Positions 44,497 to 58,787 are shown, numbered from the stretch's first letter. The stretch: DNA of 64,000 nucleotides from Arenicola marina (GCA_964019135.1 OZ025256.1:22017911-22081910), one strand, 5' to 3'. Made by a program: numbers and translations. The notes: generated by a model from the sequence alone, not told the origin.

Positions 44497-47400
44497 ACGG
44501 AAGAAAGCGACAAGTGGGAAAAGTGGGAACGAAAGTTTCAGGATATTTATTTTTTCCTTAAAAATAAACAATATCCGGCTGGTTGCTCTAACAAGGCACA
44601 GAAAGGCAGTCTATAAAGACGCGCAGGGAACGTTGAACTGTCGGATCGGCTAGAATCAGGTTGGTACAAAGGCATTCGTTGCTGCCGCACATACCATATA
44701 TAAGCTAGCTATATCGCTAGTATTTACTTGAATGCGTTCATGAATTATATTTACAGATCTGTACCTGTAATTCTGGACATCCGATTTAAAATAAAAACTG
44801 CATTATAATAAAATAAAGCCAAATATGATATAGCGGTTCTTCACGACAATGCTAATTTAATTTTCATTTAAATTCCAAACATCAGATTATTCTTTAGTCT
44901 GGTGATTTATTACGTCAGTCGCACGTCTATATATATATTTGGAAAAGTATAAGTGCGCGCCGGTGTATCAAAAAAAAATATATATATATTAATTTATATA
45001 AATATATACATGTATATACATATATATCATCGGAAGTAGAAGCCCGATAAAACACGCTGTAGTATTTTGTTGATCTTAAAATAATGAAGTGAATGCACCA
45101 TAAGTGTAATATCGACCCATATATATATATATATATATATATAGCAGCCACTACATGCGCTGAATGGTCTCGTAGCATGGTTTAATGCGTGTATGCAATC
45201 AAGAACAGTCGGCAATGACTAGTAATTGAGAAATGATTGTCGGTCTCAACCGAGTCTGGCTATTTATTATATCAGCCGCGCCTCTATATATATTTTGGAA
45301 AACTAACCTGGCCTAACAAAAAAAAGTATATATATATAGGAAGTCGAAGTCCGCTAAAACACGCTATAGTATTTTGTTGATTCTAAAATAATGAAGAGAA
45401 ATTGCACCATATGTGTGTAATATCGACCCCCATATAGCCACTGGCTGGCCCAGTAGCATATGACGTAATGCGTGTATATGCAAGCAACAAGTGTCAGCAA
45501 TGTAGCAAGGAAAGATTGTCCATATTGTTACGATGGGGGCCAAATGGAACGTGATTCCTTTGTTTGAAATTTGAAAAGAGATCGTCATACAAACGAAATA
45601 TTGTGGCGAATGAACATTCAATCTATGAAACCATTATTTCGGTTGTAGGCCAATGTGAAGATTTAAGATTAAATGGCCCATCCTGTTGATAACGCATAGC
45701 TTTACTCTTTGTTTCAAGTCTTCTCATTGCGTAACTTGGGACGTATGATGGGGTTGAAAGGCGACCCCGCTCGTGTAATAACGCATGTCTGTCCCCAGTT
45801 GGTCTGCCACATGTGTTACGTACCCAAAAAACCGTCTGTAGCCAGCCACTATGGAGTAAGTCTTTGGAGTCTTATCTCATTAGAGAGCTTGAAAATAAAA
45901 TAATGTGCCTGCAGCCCTGTATACCTCATGTAGCCTCATGTAGGCTTCAAACATAGTTGTATAAAGAGAATTACGAGCACGATATCAATGGGGGGGAGGG
46001 GGGGGGGGGGGTAAGGATTATTATCATTCCCTCGGCAATGGGCTTTTCATTTCATTATGAATTGGGAACGAAGAAAATAATTGTTCGGGAACTGAGAATG
46101 AGATATTAGCCGACCATCGTGATCAATGATTTCCGTTAGTCGTACACTTGGAATCATAATATTAAATAACCGTGCATCGAGAAATCGCCAATTTATATAA
46201 TGTATCTGCGCTTTCTTTGTATGCGGAGATTTCTCCTCTTAGTTCATCGTGATGTGGTAATTAAGAAATTTAGTCATCGTTATCTGCGAACACGACCCCC
46301 CTTGAGCCCCCTTTCCTCCCGCTTAATTATTACAGCGAAGACACTGCACGAATAATACGTTGGATACATAAACAAAACCGTTCCTATCACATTCTCTAAC
46401 TTACATTATTATTACAATATTTTTTGGCTTGAAACTTGAAAATTTTGACTATATCAAGCCAGATAGTCCGGCCATTTAGCTCACTAACTTTGATTTCGAT
46501 ACTGCCGAGGCAGTTCGCTACAGCTATAAATACGTATATTGAATGAGTGGCATCGGAATACAATGGTCAAACCTTGGCTGACTTGCGGCAGCGGTCGAAA
46601 TTGTTTGTTTAGTTACATGAGCAACCCGTAATCCGCTGCTAATTTCAGCTAATCGTTTCCGCGCCGAACTGATTGATTGACTTAGAGATACACAACGTTT
46701 CATTTTATTTTTGAAAGATAACAGTCAACGTTTTCTAGAAGCGAAATGTCATCGGTTCTTATTTAGTCAGTCGGTAAACCTGATGACCATGTTTGGGAAT
46801 AAAGCCTTTTATAAAATTGGCTTACAGCACATCACTAGGATATAATTATATTCTAATGTGGCCATGTTTGCCAGAGGTATGTTTGGCTGTGAACTCTCGA
46901 AGCAAAATCTTTTGTTCATTTTATTTTCATCGTTTTTTTACCAATTCCCTGGATATGTTTTAATGCGATCGTTTCTATTTTAGAAAATGCGACTACGACT
47001 GCTTATCAGCATCTAATCCACACATCAAGTGGCAAAAGGACTGAGGTCCTGAAGAGATAAGAGGAGTGTCTGGCAGTGTTCAGCGAGTTTCATAGCAGTA
47101 AAATTGGTGGACATAGTGGCATCAATAAAAATGCGGATGCCATATGTCAGCGATTTTACTCGCCGGGCCAGACCGACGACATCCGGATATGTGTAAATTT
47201 CGAAAACACCGTTCGCCCTATAACATTTTTTGGGCTAGTTTTTGTCAAAGATTTGTTTGGGAGTGCGTAGTTGTGCGGAAAATTAACGTAAGGTGCATGG
47301 ATTCGGTTATTGCTTATATGTGTCTGAGAAAGCGCATTACTTATAATATATGAAATTGTCAATATAATTTAGCAACGGAATAATATTTATTATTAATTCG

Positions 47401-50400
47401 TGGAACATTGATACATTTCTCTCTTTTAATTCTAATATCATTTTTATGCTTTCTGCCTTGTTCACAAAGATCGCGACATGTGACAAGTGTCAGAGGGTAG
47501 GACCCCTCGAGAAGAAGGAACCGCTGCAGTCAATCAAGGTTCGCTAGACATTATTCGCTATACAAATAACTTTATATCACGTAAATTTGCGGATACTTAA
47601 AAATAATAAATTTCTGCTTGGCGGAACATTGGCAGTAGCAAAATTACCTCCGACATCTACTGTCCGCAAACTTAGATACATCAAACAATTAAATTCTGTC
47701 AATTAATGATGATTGTTGCCTATTGACTCGCAGTGCCTATAAGTTTTCGTTTAAAGACGCGTTTGTTAGTCGCCGGACCGATATGTTCGGTTTGCAGGGT
47801 TATACTGGGGAACGACTGGAGGGCCCGGAAAGTGGGTGGCAGGCGGATTAAGAAATCAGATAAGCTGACCGTGGCCAAGTGTCATGCATTAAGCTGCTTA
47901 AAACTCTTGCTACGGCAAATACAATAACAGAGAAACTAGTAGCACCAAGGGGCAAGATACTTTTTTTAACAAGCTCTATCAATTACACCCTTTACTGCAT
48001 GCTTCTATTGTTTCATCAGAGTCGTGTTGTGCCGCAGCAGGAGGCCATTATTTTACCAGAGCGGGTCATTATCTTTCCGTCACAACAATGACCTGTGTTG
48101 TACCAGTGTTCTTCATACACCAACATCATTGACAAATGTTACTACGTGCAATACACCAAAATTATCCATGAATAACTATGGATTCACGGAAGAATATTTG
48201 TCAATAAACAGTATACGGGCCTACACAACATATGTCGCCTGCTATGTAATACGCGATATTGTTTCATTCGAATTCTGCATTTCGCCTACAAGGGCGGATA
48301 TATAGGCATTATAAAATGGGGGTGGGGGGGGGGGGGATCTCTCCTCTCTGAAACCTTGCGACCGGGAGTGTCGGGGGGGGGGCAGGGAGTAAAAAAGAAT
48401 AACGCGGCCGTGGGTGTCCACTAATGTACTTAACATCCCCTTGCTTGATGGGGGGGGGGAGACATCTACGAAAACGAGACTTGCTCCACTTCCCAAGAGG
48501 TACGTTGGTGGTAAGTGAAACTCCCCTACCCCCCCCCCCCCCCCCCTCACTCGCCCGAGATCCACCCGTGCCCGTATAAACGCTTATTGCAAAGGATTCG
48601 AACCCAGGAGCTATTGATCTGCAGTCTAGTGCGCTAATTAAGGACTACACCAGGAAGGCCCCTCATACAAATTTGTAAATATTTGTAAACTTATACCATG
48701 TTAGACCGCCTAGAAATCCACGTCTTTCTTCGATCTTCCCCGAATTCCGATAATCCTATCCTATATCATCATCAATTAGCGACAGACGAAAATCGTCTTC
48801 CGCGGCGAGTGAAATATCGTAATATTGTGCTAAATTCAAACCTTGAGACAAAACATGTGTCATTTCTTAACTTAGGCAGGGGAAAGCTAAGTTGCTCGCA
48901 CGGTAGGAGGACATTTAGTAATTGTTCCCTGGTTGTAAATAATAGTGCAACCATTAGTTACACATGCATACATACTGGAAACACACCCACTGGCAGATTA
49001 ATTCACTGTCGATTCCTTTCACACAATTAAACGTGCCAAAACGTTCACTACACACGATCTTCACACCTCGCGGTTTTTGTCGCTCATGGAAGATAAAATT
49101 AAAGTAATTGTAACTAAATGCTAGCCAACAGATGCAGAATCACTCAGTTACTGCTATATATGATGTGACATGATATCCGAAAATAAACGTGAAATACGGT
49201 ATGGTTGTTGGCCATTTAAACAGAAATAAGCATTTCATATTATTCGAGGATAAATGTGAATTAATGTTTAATTCTTTTTACACAACATTTCTATGACTGC
49301 TATGTCTCATAAAACATTATTACAGAATGAAGATAAATCGAGTGTAAATTGTCTAATCATAACACGCCCTTTGTTTATCAAATAAAAACATGTACATCCC
49401 CTCTTCTGTTAATAGGTAGCTGGCCCATGGGAAATGCTAGGCGTCGACCTCGTGGGACCCCTGGTAACCACGACGGCTGGAAATAAGTACATCTTTACAG
49501 CGGCTGATTACTATAAAAAGTGGGTGGAAGCGTTTCCACTGAAAGATAAAACTGCAGAATCTGCAAAGTTGCTTCGTGCCTGATGGAAATTTTCTACCGT
49601 CACCGGGCTTCACATTGCATATTAACAGATCAAGGAAGGGAATTTGTGAACAAGGTAAGTGAAATAAATCCTAGGTTTAGCCGCGAGATGATGATATGTT
49701 TCCACTGCACCACAACAATATAGGAGCTAACCCCTTTCTACGCGAAAATGAGCGTTGTTTGCAAATGCAGCCGTTAGATTGGGACATCGCATATTAGATG
49801 TCCATGTGGCCATAACTCACCGAACGTCAGGACCAGACATGGGGTAATCTTAATCAGTAATCGTAATCGATTGTAATCGATTACATTTTCCAAATAATCG
49901 TAATCGATTACACTGTTTTTAAAAGCAATATAATCGTAATCGATTACATTGCTAATGTAATCGTAATCATTATGACGTAAAATCTTCGATTTTACGGCAT
50001 CTATCACTTCGTTCGTTGGTCTGTGTGTGTGTGTGTGTGTGTGTGTGTCCGCTCTGTAGGTTGCAAAACGCAACATTTTGTTCTGTAACTTTACCCATCG
50101 CTAAGTAATCGACATATCTCGGTCAAGTTCGTTAGCGGGGTATGTACGTCAAAGGTCAAGGTCACATAAATTTTTTGTTTGTTCCTTAACCATTGGTAGA
50201 TAGGACCAAAAATCGGGAAAGTCGCTATAACGTTCACAGTGTTCATTTAATGACGCTGTACATTAGGTTACGTATTGAGCCCGTCGGTAACTTGTATCAC
50301 GTCTTTGAATTTTGCAAATCGCCTAATTAGTTTGTCTGCAAAAAATTGCTAAACTTTAACATAGGACCCTACGAGAGCTATTAACTATTAAGAACAACTG

Positions 50401-52932
50401 GTCCATCTCTATCGCCTGGTGACCTGTCAGGGACCCCACACCTCGGCATCCCTTATATATAATTACAAAGCCCCGACGGGGTGATGGGATAATTAAAGTT
50501 GCATGTCGAGTTCTTTCCCGCCAAAACTAAGCCCAGGCAAATTTTATATCAAAGTTTGCAGAAAACTCGATTGTTTCATTCTATAAACTCAGAAACCTGA
50601 TAAACATCGCCGTTTCGGCTGTGGTGTGGCAAACGTGTCTATTCCGGGACACCACAGATTTCTGTCGCGGCACTGCTACTTATACCAAAACATCGCGAAG
50701 CACACAAACTGATCACGTTTACCACTAAAATGAAAATTTGTGGTAAATTGATATCACGGGCAAGGCTAAGAGACACTATTTGGCAGTCTGGCATGGGTGA
50801 AGTATAGACCATTATTATTTTACTGATTATTATTTGTATTTTGACCGCTTTAGTTTCGACGGGAAAGAGCTCGACATGCAACTTTAAGTTGACTGTCGCG
50901 AGTGGTGACAGCGACCGCGGTGCCAGTGTAGGCATACTGTTGTTGGGGGCGGGGCGGGGGAGGGGGGTGGGGTTCAAGCTGGGGTGGTGGGATGATTCAG
51001 TTGGTTGCTATGAAACTAATGTGCATGGTAGGGATGTAGAAACTAGAAATGTAGACCGAAAGTAAATAAACGGGCAGTTCGGTTTTAGCTGTCCCCCGAG
51101 TGAGATCGTTGAGCCTGGGAGAAACTAAAGAATGATTTTACTTTTGGGATGGGGCCAACAATTGAGAGGATGCTCACTATAGCGACAGTTTTAGAGCTGC
51201 CGGATCTGAGTGGTCAATCTGGATCTAAGGTGTCAATTAAATCTGGATCTGATGGGCCAAATACGTCACAAATGAAGTCACAGTCAAGTCAATTGTCAAG
51301 GTCAAGGTCACTGTTACAGTAGTGGACCGAAGACATAATCCGGATTTTACATTTTACGTCATTCTCAATCTCGCTTATCAATATTAATACTATTAAATGA
51401 CTGTCTTGAATGCGGATTATACGACTTATGAATAAAGGCAGACCTTGCATATGTATGGTATATGATTATGCAGGGAACAGATATATTCTACCTATAATAA
51501 TACTCCGCAGCTGTCGATCTGTCATCAAGATCCACCTACCGGCGAGATATTGCACGTCCTTTTTGTTTCAGTATTAATAAATCGTGTTAACTGACTTGGT
51601 GCTGACCACCAATTATTTGCAGAGAACGTTGGCGCGTTCTGCAGGGGATGCCATCGCAAAGATGCAACACCGCCGACAACCGCTGGCTCGTGGGTGAGTT
51701 AATGTTGAGTAGCTGTGTATGTGTAGGTCAAATTTACCTTTGGAGGCATTCGTTACACACTCCGGCAGAGAGTGTCGCCCTAAATATGCCACCTTGTTTA
51801 TTCAATATTGTCACTTGATCCACCAAGAATATAGTTTACAACGACCTCTATACACAAAACATGCACCACACTCAGCAGATTGGTTTGAATGATATATTCG
51901 CTCATCAATCTTTCTGTGAAGCAAGTAATACAGCTCCCATTTTCTCGCCAGAACTTTCCGTATTTAATAAACATTAGGTTAGTCACTAGATTAGGGCCCC
52001 TGAGGGGGAGGGGGGGGGGGGGGGTAGCCATGTCGCGTGTCGATTTTAAGAAAAGGTCTGCTTCGCGTGTCGATTTTATAAAAGGTCCGTGTCGCGTGTC
52101 GATTTTAAGAAAAGATCCGTGTCGCGTGTCGATTTCAAGACAACCACAATGCCGCGTTGTCGATTTTAAAAATCGCCGTGTCACCGTGTCGAAAAAGCCA
52201 CTCTGGACCTCTTAGATTATATTGCAGTTCAGCCTGGCCTATTACGAACAGACGAAAAATAAATGTCGTGCCACACGGGTTTCTGCAGACAGTGCCCCAG
52301 CAAATGGTTCTTGAATTGGACAACTAAACTTGTTGTTTATACCTCGGGACTACTATATCAGCTTAATATCACGAATATTATAATTGCGCCGTACATCGTT
52401 TCAGATCAAATGCGTCCAGTGCATACGCTGGTTCTACGCAAGGTGCCTGGACAGCCCACAACCAGGTTTCTTGTGCTTAAACTGCGATCAAGCGAATCAT
52501 CCAGTGGCGCCCGGCGGGCAATGCCCAGCACCCCCACCATCCCACAACCGCAAGCACGAGGGGGAAACAAGCGGTGGAAGGCGTCTCAACCGGGCCAAGC
52601 CCCAGCCCGTGACATCGTCCTCGACCTACACCGTCACTAAACTCAGCAAACGGGTCAAACGGTGTCAGGGCTGCAAGAGCGGATTCCAGGCACATGAGGT
52701 TGACGATACCCTTGTAGTGAGGAGATACGAGAACAAACCCTTCTGCATGCGCAGCAAGGCTCTTGGCTACCACCACCACTCCTGGAGGCATTACTACTTC
52801 CACCATGATTGGAACTGAGTGAAGGCCGTTAACTCAGAGGCCGAGAGTAGTGCGGTGGTCCTCATGGATGGGTTGTACCTCACAGAGTCGCAGAAGGTGT
52901 TACTTGCCAGCAAAAGAGTTCACGCTATCTGA
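44497..52932 (+). mobile_element. Fossil integrase-PHD gene of a Ginger-like element (copy B)
   Basis: Collinear with copy A (26297-34714): N-terminal segment from 44497, H2C2 segments 46984-47192 and 47470-47538, integrase core 49416-49654, PHD halves 51623-51693 and from 52405, Cys/His tail to 52932. The splice-like borders match copy A. This copy appears more damaged than copy A, with a few additional interruptions. If the two blocks are haplotypes this is the other allele and not a second element. Confidence 0.6.
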
Positions 52933-53312
52933 GCATGAATGCATCTACCCACCCTGTCTTGTATGGCACGCCGTTTGAAACTTTTTCTGAAAACAGTTAT
53001 TTTCACTGTCTACTTTTCATTTTGCTTGCCTAAACCATCGTTCGTCTCAGGTAAAATTAATTCTGCTTGCCAATTCTATTTTAAATGCCTATTTAACGAC
53101 ACATTTCTGTCAATGTCTATTTTAGATGGCTATTGAACCACAAATTTTGGTCAATGTCTATTGTATATGTCTTTTTAACCAACAATATCTGTCAGTGTCC
53201 ATTTTTAACGCGCGGTGGGTGGGGGGGGGGGGGGATAATGAATCTCATGGATACTGCTTCTCCTGTGAGAATTTGCACCCCCTACCGATATCTTAGCGAG
53301 AGGGCTACCGTA

Positions 53313-54339
53313 TGCTAGTTCGCCCCCGGCGTAAGTCCGGCCACCTCGATTATGATGTTATTCGGTTAAGTAATGGTGGACCAGCTGACTGCAGCAGGTC
53401 ACGTGATTCGTTCTGCGCATGCACGGAGAAAAGAGGGGCTGTCTGTTAAACTATCTCGCGACTAGAAGCAAATACATGAAATCAAACTGCGTTAGTAAAT
53501 TTTTTGCTCATAGATTTTGTTTAATTTGCTATATATGCGGTGTAAACAAAAATTATTATATATATATATATCATTCAAAAGTACAGGCAATCCCGTATTT
53601 AGTGACATTTAGTTCACCCCTGTAATCAGTTTAGGTTTTGTGCGAAACGAAGTCAAAATTAAAATTACTCGTGGGGCAAGTTGGCCCTCCGACGATGGGG
53701 CACGTTTGCCTTGTGTAGTTTGTGTGGCGATTTCAGCGAGAAAGGCAGAATCTCGGTGTAGTGGACTGCCCTTGATTGATTTTTTATTATGCCGTTCACT
53801 TTAGGAATATGGAAGTCTATAAACTTCGTCTTCTTACTTCGTCTTTGTCAAATGTTTTTTTCTACTCGATTTCCTGTTCGCCTTGTGTAGTTTGTGTGGA
53901 GACTCCAGCGAGAAAGGTGAAATCTGTGTGTAACACTGCCCTTGACTGATTTTTTATTATGCCATTCACTTTAGGAATATGGAAGTCTATAAACTTCTTC
54001 TTACTTCCTCTTTGTGAAATGTTTTTTCTACTCGATTTCCTGGAATTAAATATTTTTCGGGCCAAAGGAGCATTTTTTAGCAGCGTTGTTCTTGCCGGGG
54101 CGAACTTGCCCCATTAAGGGGGCGAACTTGATCCGACTCGAGGCACGTTCGCCACTTTTACCTTAGTGTCTTTGGTGTTAAATTATGTTGTTGGTAAACA
54201 ATCCACAACTGTAAAATAATGCCAGTGTCTTAGCCGAGATATGTACATATTATATCAGACGTAACATGGCTTCCTAGCTAGGAAATAATGGCCTAAAGAT
54301 CAATTTTAGTGAAAACTGGCCGAACTAGCCCCGGTCTCC
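53313..54339. mobile_element. pogo-like non-autonomous element (copy B)
   Basis: Counterpart of 35092-36113 at the same array position, including the internal duplication of about 170 bp. Confidence 0.6.
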
Positions 54340-54403
54340 TCCCTGCTTCTCCTGTGAGAATTTGCACCCCCTACCGATATCTTAGTGACATGGCTACCGT
54401 ATG

Positions 54404-54854
54404 TGAGAACCCAAAACGTCTGACTGCCCAAAATGGGCCAGGATCAAGACTTTCACACCTATAACATAATGCACAGTTAGACCCCAGATTTGTTTCGTAC
54501 CCTCGTAATCTCGCAATAAATATTGTTTTAATGGGTAGATCTAGTTCCGGAGGGTGTGACAAGTCCTATAACGAGCAAAGAGGCCAAGCCTGTAAAGTAT
54601 TGCTAACGCTTTTTTCCGTGCCTTTTTACGCACCGTTCCCATACTGAAGCTCACACGTCCGCCCCCGCCCTTTCATCCCCAACTTCTAATAAGACCTCAA
54701 TATTATTCGTATATCGCTAACTAAGAGCTACAAAACGAGCGTATCGTGGCTTTATATATGCAGATTGTGTAGGAGCCCAACGTCAAATGTAACTGTTAGT
54801 TTGTTCCTAGGTATGTAGGACGTTTTGGGCAGTCGGACGTTTTGGGCCCCAACA
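54404..54854. mobile_element. MITE with 8-bp target duplication ACCGTATG (copy B)
   Basis: Counterpart of 36179-36677. Flanking ACCGTATG at 54396-54403 and 54855-54862. About 50 bp of interior present in copy A is absent. Confidence 0.8.
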
Positions 54855-57419
54855 ACCGTATGCTATATATCGCAGGGGGGTACCGAATCTCATGGATACT
54901 GCTTCTCCTATGAGAATGTGCACCCCCCACCTATACCTTAGAGCCAGGGCTACCGTACGCTATATATCGCAGGGGGAGGGGGTACCGAATCTCATGGATA
55001 TTGCTTCTCCTGTTGAAATTTGCACCCCTACCGATTTAGGACTTGCTTAGTTACACGACTTGCTTGAATTCACAGGGTACCTACACGGACTGCTAAAATA
55101 TAGCCAGACAAATGGTGTACAATTTCCAACGTTCCACGACTTGTGTTATTGTAAATTATGTTTTTGGGGTATCACACCTTGTATTATAACATTTGCATGA
55201 TTTTATAAAAATAATAAAATAAAATAAAATAATCGTAATAATCCCCATCCGCCATTGTTTTATGGGAGCGAAATCACGTTTCGATACTGGACAATTTTGG
55301 AATGTGGCAAGATAAACCGGCCGGTGTAACATTTCCATTAATCTAAAAGGTGGGAATAAATAGTTGAATGTTTTGCCATATATGTATATTTGTCATTAAT
55401 ATTGGAATGGTCCGCCATAGATGCTTTTCTGGCGAGGGGTACACAATCTCACGGGGGTGCACTATCTCATGGCACGGTAACATCATAATGCGTCCCCGGG
55501 GTGCAAAATCTCACGGGGGTGCAGAATCGCATGCCACACCGGGACAAATAATTTTACCCGTCGGATAACACTTCCTTGTACTTGTCCGACAGGACAGGTG
55601 CTTGCCGGACAAGTACAAATTGCATGTTTCAAACTATTTTGTCGGCTTTAGCTGATTCCCCGTACGAAAAAATATACGAATTTCAACTGTATAACTTCAG
55701 TTGAAAGTTGAAAGCTAGTTAGATTTCAGTTACGCCTTAGCTAAAGAATTGATCATGCGAATTAGTTAGTTTCAACTTCCCAAATAGAAAGTTGTATACA
55801 TAATTCCAGGTTTTTCTGAATATGGATAAGAAGTTAACACAGCATAATAATCATCAGTATTTATTATACTATTATTTCTTATTTATTACTTTATTTCATA
55901 AACAAAATGGCGTGATAGATATATCGATCAACGTTCAGCCATGGCCGAGTGACAGTGGCAGAATTCTTATAATTAAGTATACAACATCCATAAAGATATA
56001 AACATCGAGAAAACATCGAGATATATGTTCAAAGATACGTATGAATAAACACTGAAGCGTCAGTCACAAAAATAGAAAGGAGCCAAAAACTTCAATATCT
56101 GAATTATGCTACACTACAATTCAGTAAAACACAAGTAGTAGTAGCAGCTATGTGGACACAGAAGTAGACAGCTTACGAACAAGGAAATTATATATTCTAT
56201 ACATTTCAAATTCTCTTCAAAGATATTTTCACTAACATTACCATTTCTTTGCATTATACACTTTGCGACAAATCAGTGTCGCGGCATAAACCATTTTCAC
56301 TTACATGAGAGAATATACGTTTTGCCAACAAGTATAATATGGTTAATAAAAACCATAAACGATAATTACAGCAGTTTCTTATAGCAAACGATATTGTTGG
56401 TGTTGATAAAGTTTTAATAAATACTTTTTTGCTAGTCTCAAAACCGGGAGTCCCAAAAACGCTTAACAAACGGACAATAATAAAAGATGTTCATGCAATA
56501 GTCTCAACCTGTTAAGTTACAATTTGATAAGTAGGAATTTATTGGGATACATTATTGGAAAAAGTAAAAAAATGTACAAAGTTAATGTAAATGCCACACT
56601 TTTTCTGAAAACCTGGCCAACCAAACATATGATGTTATTATTATATATTATATGATGTATAACTTGGTTCTGCGGCCACATATACCTGCATAGCCCTACT
56701 TGTATGAAGCTTGTCACATGAATATAACTTTTGCCTTTTTGACAGCGCATCTTGCTTATTATAACGATTTGCCACCTTTATATAACCTAATTGGTAAGCT
56801 ATTTAATTACTAAAGAATCATCGCTATGCTGGAATAAAATGTCAATAGTATCCTACAATGGTAGAAAAGGTCCCAATTCATAACATGTATGGTAAACTAC
56901 ACAATTGTACATACTATTATTTATCATTTAAACTATGGAAGTGATGGTTTTGTTACAATTGTGACAACTTTTCTAACCTAGTTTCACAACTGTTACGATA
57001 TGGCATGAGTGACATGAATGAGTGCGTTATGACAGAATGATAATGATAACTGGGTCAGATGATTTAGGTAGGGTCAAGGGGTCAAGAGTGAAAGGTTACG
57101 TCAGAGTAGTGTGACGAGAAAGAATGAGAGCAGATGAGCCGGCCGGCGTTGGATGCCTTTACATGTGATAAATTGTGAATGCAGATTATACATGAATAAA
57201 AGCAAGTATCAAAAGAACAACCACGATCGATATAAATTGTTTTGGTATTGTTTAAATATGCACCAACGTACATTATATATCTATAGGCGCGTCATTGTCA
57301 GGTTGAGACAGACCAACGAAGCCCTGAACTCCTGTACGATGGCCGGTATCCCAGAGAGGTTACCGGAAAGGCCCAGCGTCCGAGAGGTCACTACGAGTGC
57401 CCCCTCGTCCTCCCCTCAC

Positions 57420-57841
57420 CTGGTCCCCGGCTGGTCGAGTGCACTCTCATCCTCCCCTCCCCTGGTCCCCGGCTGGTCGGTAAACATATGTCCCGCGTCA
57501 CTCGCCTCCATGATTGGGCCGGGACCCAGCTGAACGAGTCTAATGTTTATGTCAATCTGAATGTCGCGCACTGAAACAGAAGGACACATGCAGCTTCTAG
57601 TAAATGTAGTATTAAAAAGTCCATCCGTGATAAATATAAGTGTGATGCTGTAATCTCTGTATATCATATCGCCACAATGGCAGAGGCCAATTAAGGTAGA
57701 GAAGAGCGATGTCTCTGGGAATAATAGATTACACTTACACACTCCGACTTCATAAGCTTTGACATCTCCATCCGTAGATGTTATCTCCTCGAGAGTTTTC
57801 TTGAGCTTGGTGAGGTGCGCTTCAACTTTGTGTACACAATT
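57420..57841 (-). CDS. Internal exon of an unidentified host gene, vWA-like segment
   Basis: On the minus strand a CTTTTGCAG acceptor is followed by a 140-codon open frame that ends at CCAG|GTGAGG, an ideal donor. The protein begins NCVHKVEAHLTKLKKTLEEI, passes through GVCKCNLLFPETSLFSTLIG and YSITLIFITDGLFNTTF, then INIRLVQLGPGPIMEASDAG, and ends in two related GTRGGEDES-type and DQPGT repeats. A hydrophobic strand followed by ITDG, then a second strand ending VQLG, resembles a von Willebrand A-type fold. The spacing recalls the N-terminal part of SZT2 (KICSTOR subunit), but that identification is tentative. Neighbouring exons were not found; they would lie at higher coordinates upstream and lower coordinates downstream. 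This is the best host-exon candidate in the right part of the window. Confidence 0.45.
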
Positions 57842-58227
57842 CTGCAAAAGACAAACCTGGATGAATGAATCGTACCTAGAGATCACATGCACTGGAAGAA
57901 TTTGTTACAGAATAGTCCTTGCGATCAAGTAAATTTTGGCAAAGAAAACGACATAAATCAATTAAAACTGGAGATGATAGGAAATGCAACAACTCGTGAT
58001 GAAACAGTCCCAACGATCAAGGAAATTCTGTTATAATAATTCTGGATGAATCCATTGCAGCTAGACGATAGTACTGAAACAGGTCGTTCAAAGTCTTCAC
58101 GATCAAGGAAAAAATTCCGCAGATGTAAACGTAAAGGAATCAGTTGAAGGTGGAGTCGAACTTGTCGAAGTGAAACAACATGCTTTAAAACAGACTACAA
58201 TTTTATGTAACGTTTAGTTAAAGCTGC

Positions 58228-58787
58228 TGTGACCGATATGAAAAGGTCGGCTTGCCATAGCGCCTGTGTGAGTGAGTGTGTGAGTGAATATGTGAGTGAC
58301 CGCTTTTCATAAGGTGCGCCGGGTTGGTGATGAGTGAGTATGAAAGCGAGTTTAAGAGTGATGGAGCGGTCACCGTAACGTGTGTTTGATATGGTTTTTT
58401 TGCTTGTATTGCCCAATCCGCCAACAGTGAAATGGGTGTTAACCCATCCCTTCCTCGTCAATGGGGATATATAAGCGTATCGGGGGTGTGACTAGTTACA
58501 ATGGCTCCGTCCCAGCTCGGGGCAGCTGAAGGTATTGGTGACGGTGGTCGGGACTCGGAAGGTATGTTACCTGTTTGTATTATTGCTATGATATAGACGT
58601 GCTTTTCTATGGGATTATTAGTATGTATTAAAAGACCTTTGTCATTATAGCTCGATATATTTCTATCTGTACATGCGAATATTCTTATATGTTTTTTGTG
58701 TTTCCCCATGCTGCCACGCAATCTTTTGTATACATTTCTGAAATAAATTGAATGAGTGAACCACACCGGGTGTTTTAGTCTGTGTCA
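58228..58787 (+). mobile_element. Candidate solitary or truncated LTR (fossil retroelement)
   Basis: A 560-bp segment begins TGTGACC and ends TGTGTCA. It contains a TATATAA box near 58467 and an AATAAA signal near 58742, about 45 bp before the end. One base after the end comes TGGAGCCCGACG, which has the form of a tRNA primer-binding site. Promoter, polyadenylation signal and binding site are in the order expected of an LTR. No second LTR and no gag or pol remnant was recognised in the window. The identification rests on short signals only. Confidence 0.4.

Larger units (their letters stand above)
53230..55035. repeat. Array of about 107-bp units, interrupted by two MITEs (copy B)
   Basis: Counterpart of 35015-37070. 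The final contiguous part (54863-55035) has about two units where copy A has four. Confidence 0.85.
39390..57166. repeat. 17.8-kb block, copy B (probable haplotype duplicate of 21061-39189)
   Basis: Collinear with copy A throughout. It is about 350 bp shorter in total, mainly from fewer units in the GGATCC MITE (about 120 bp) and the 107-bp array (about 210 bp). It has about 70 extra bases near 45797-45890, and lacks about 40 bp found at 29830-29868 and about 50 bp found near 36251-36303 of copy A. Confidence 0.95.

Noticed and set aside
57287-57479. Plus-strand exon (IVRLRQTNEALNSC...) with acceptor and donor
   Set aside because: It overlaps the minus-strand exon 57420-57841, which has stronger splice sites and a more protein-like sequence.
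58500-58560. First exon with TATA box, ATG and a GTATGT donor
   Set aside because: The same TATA box fits better as the promoter of the candidate LTR 58228-58787, and no downstream exon was found.
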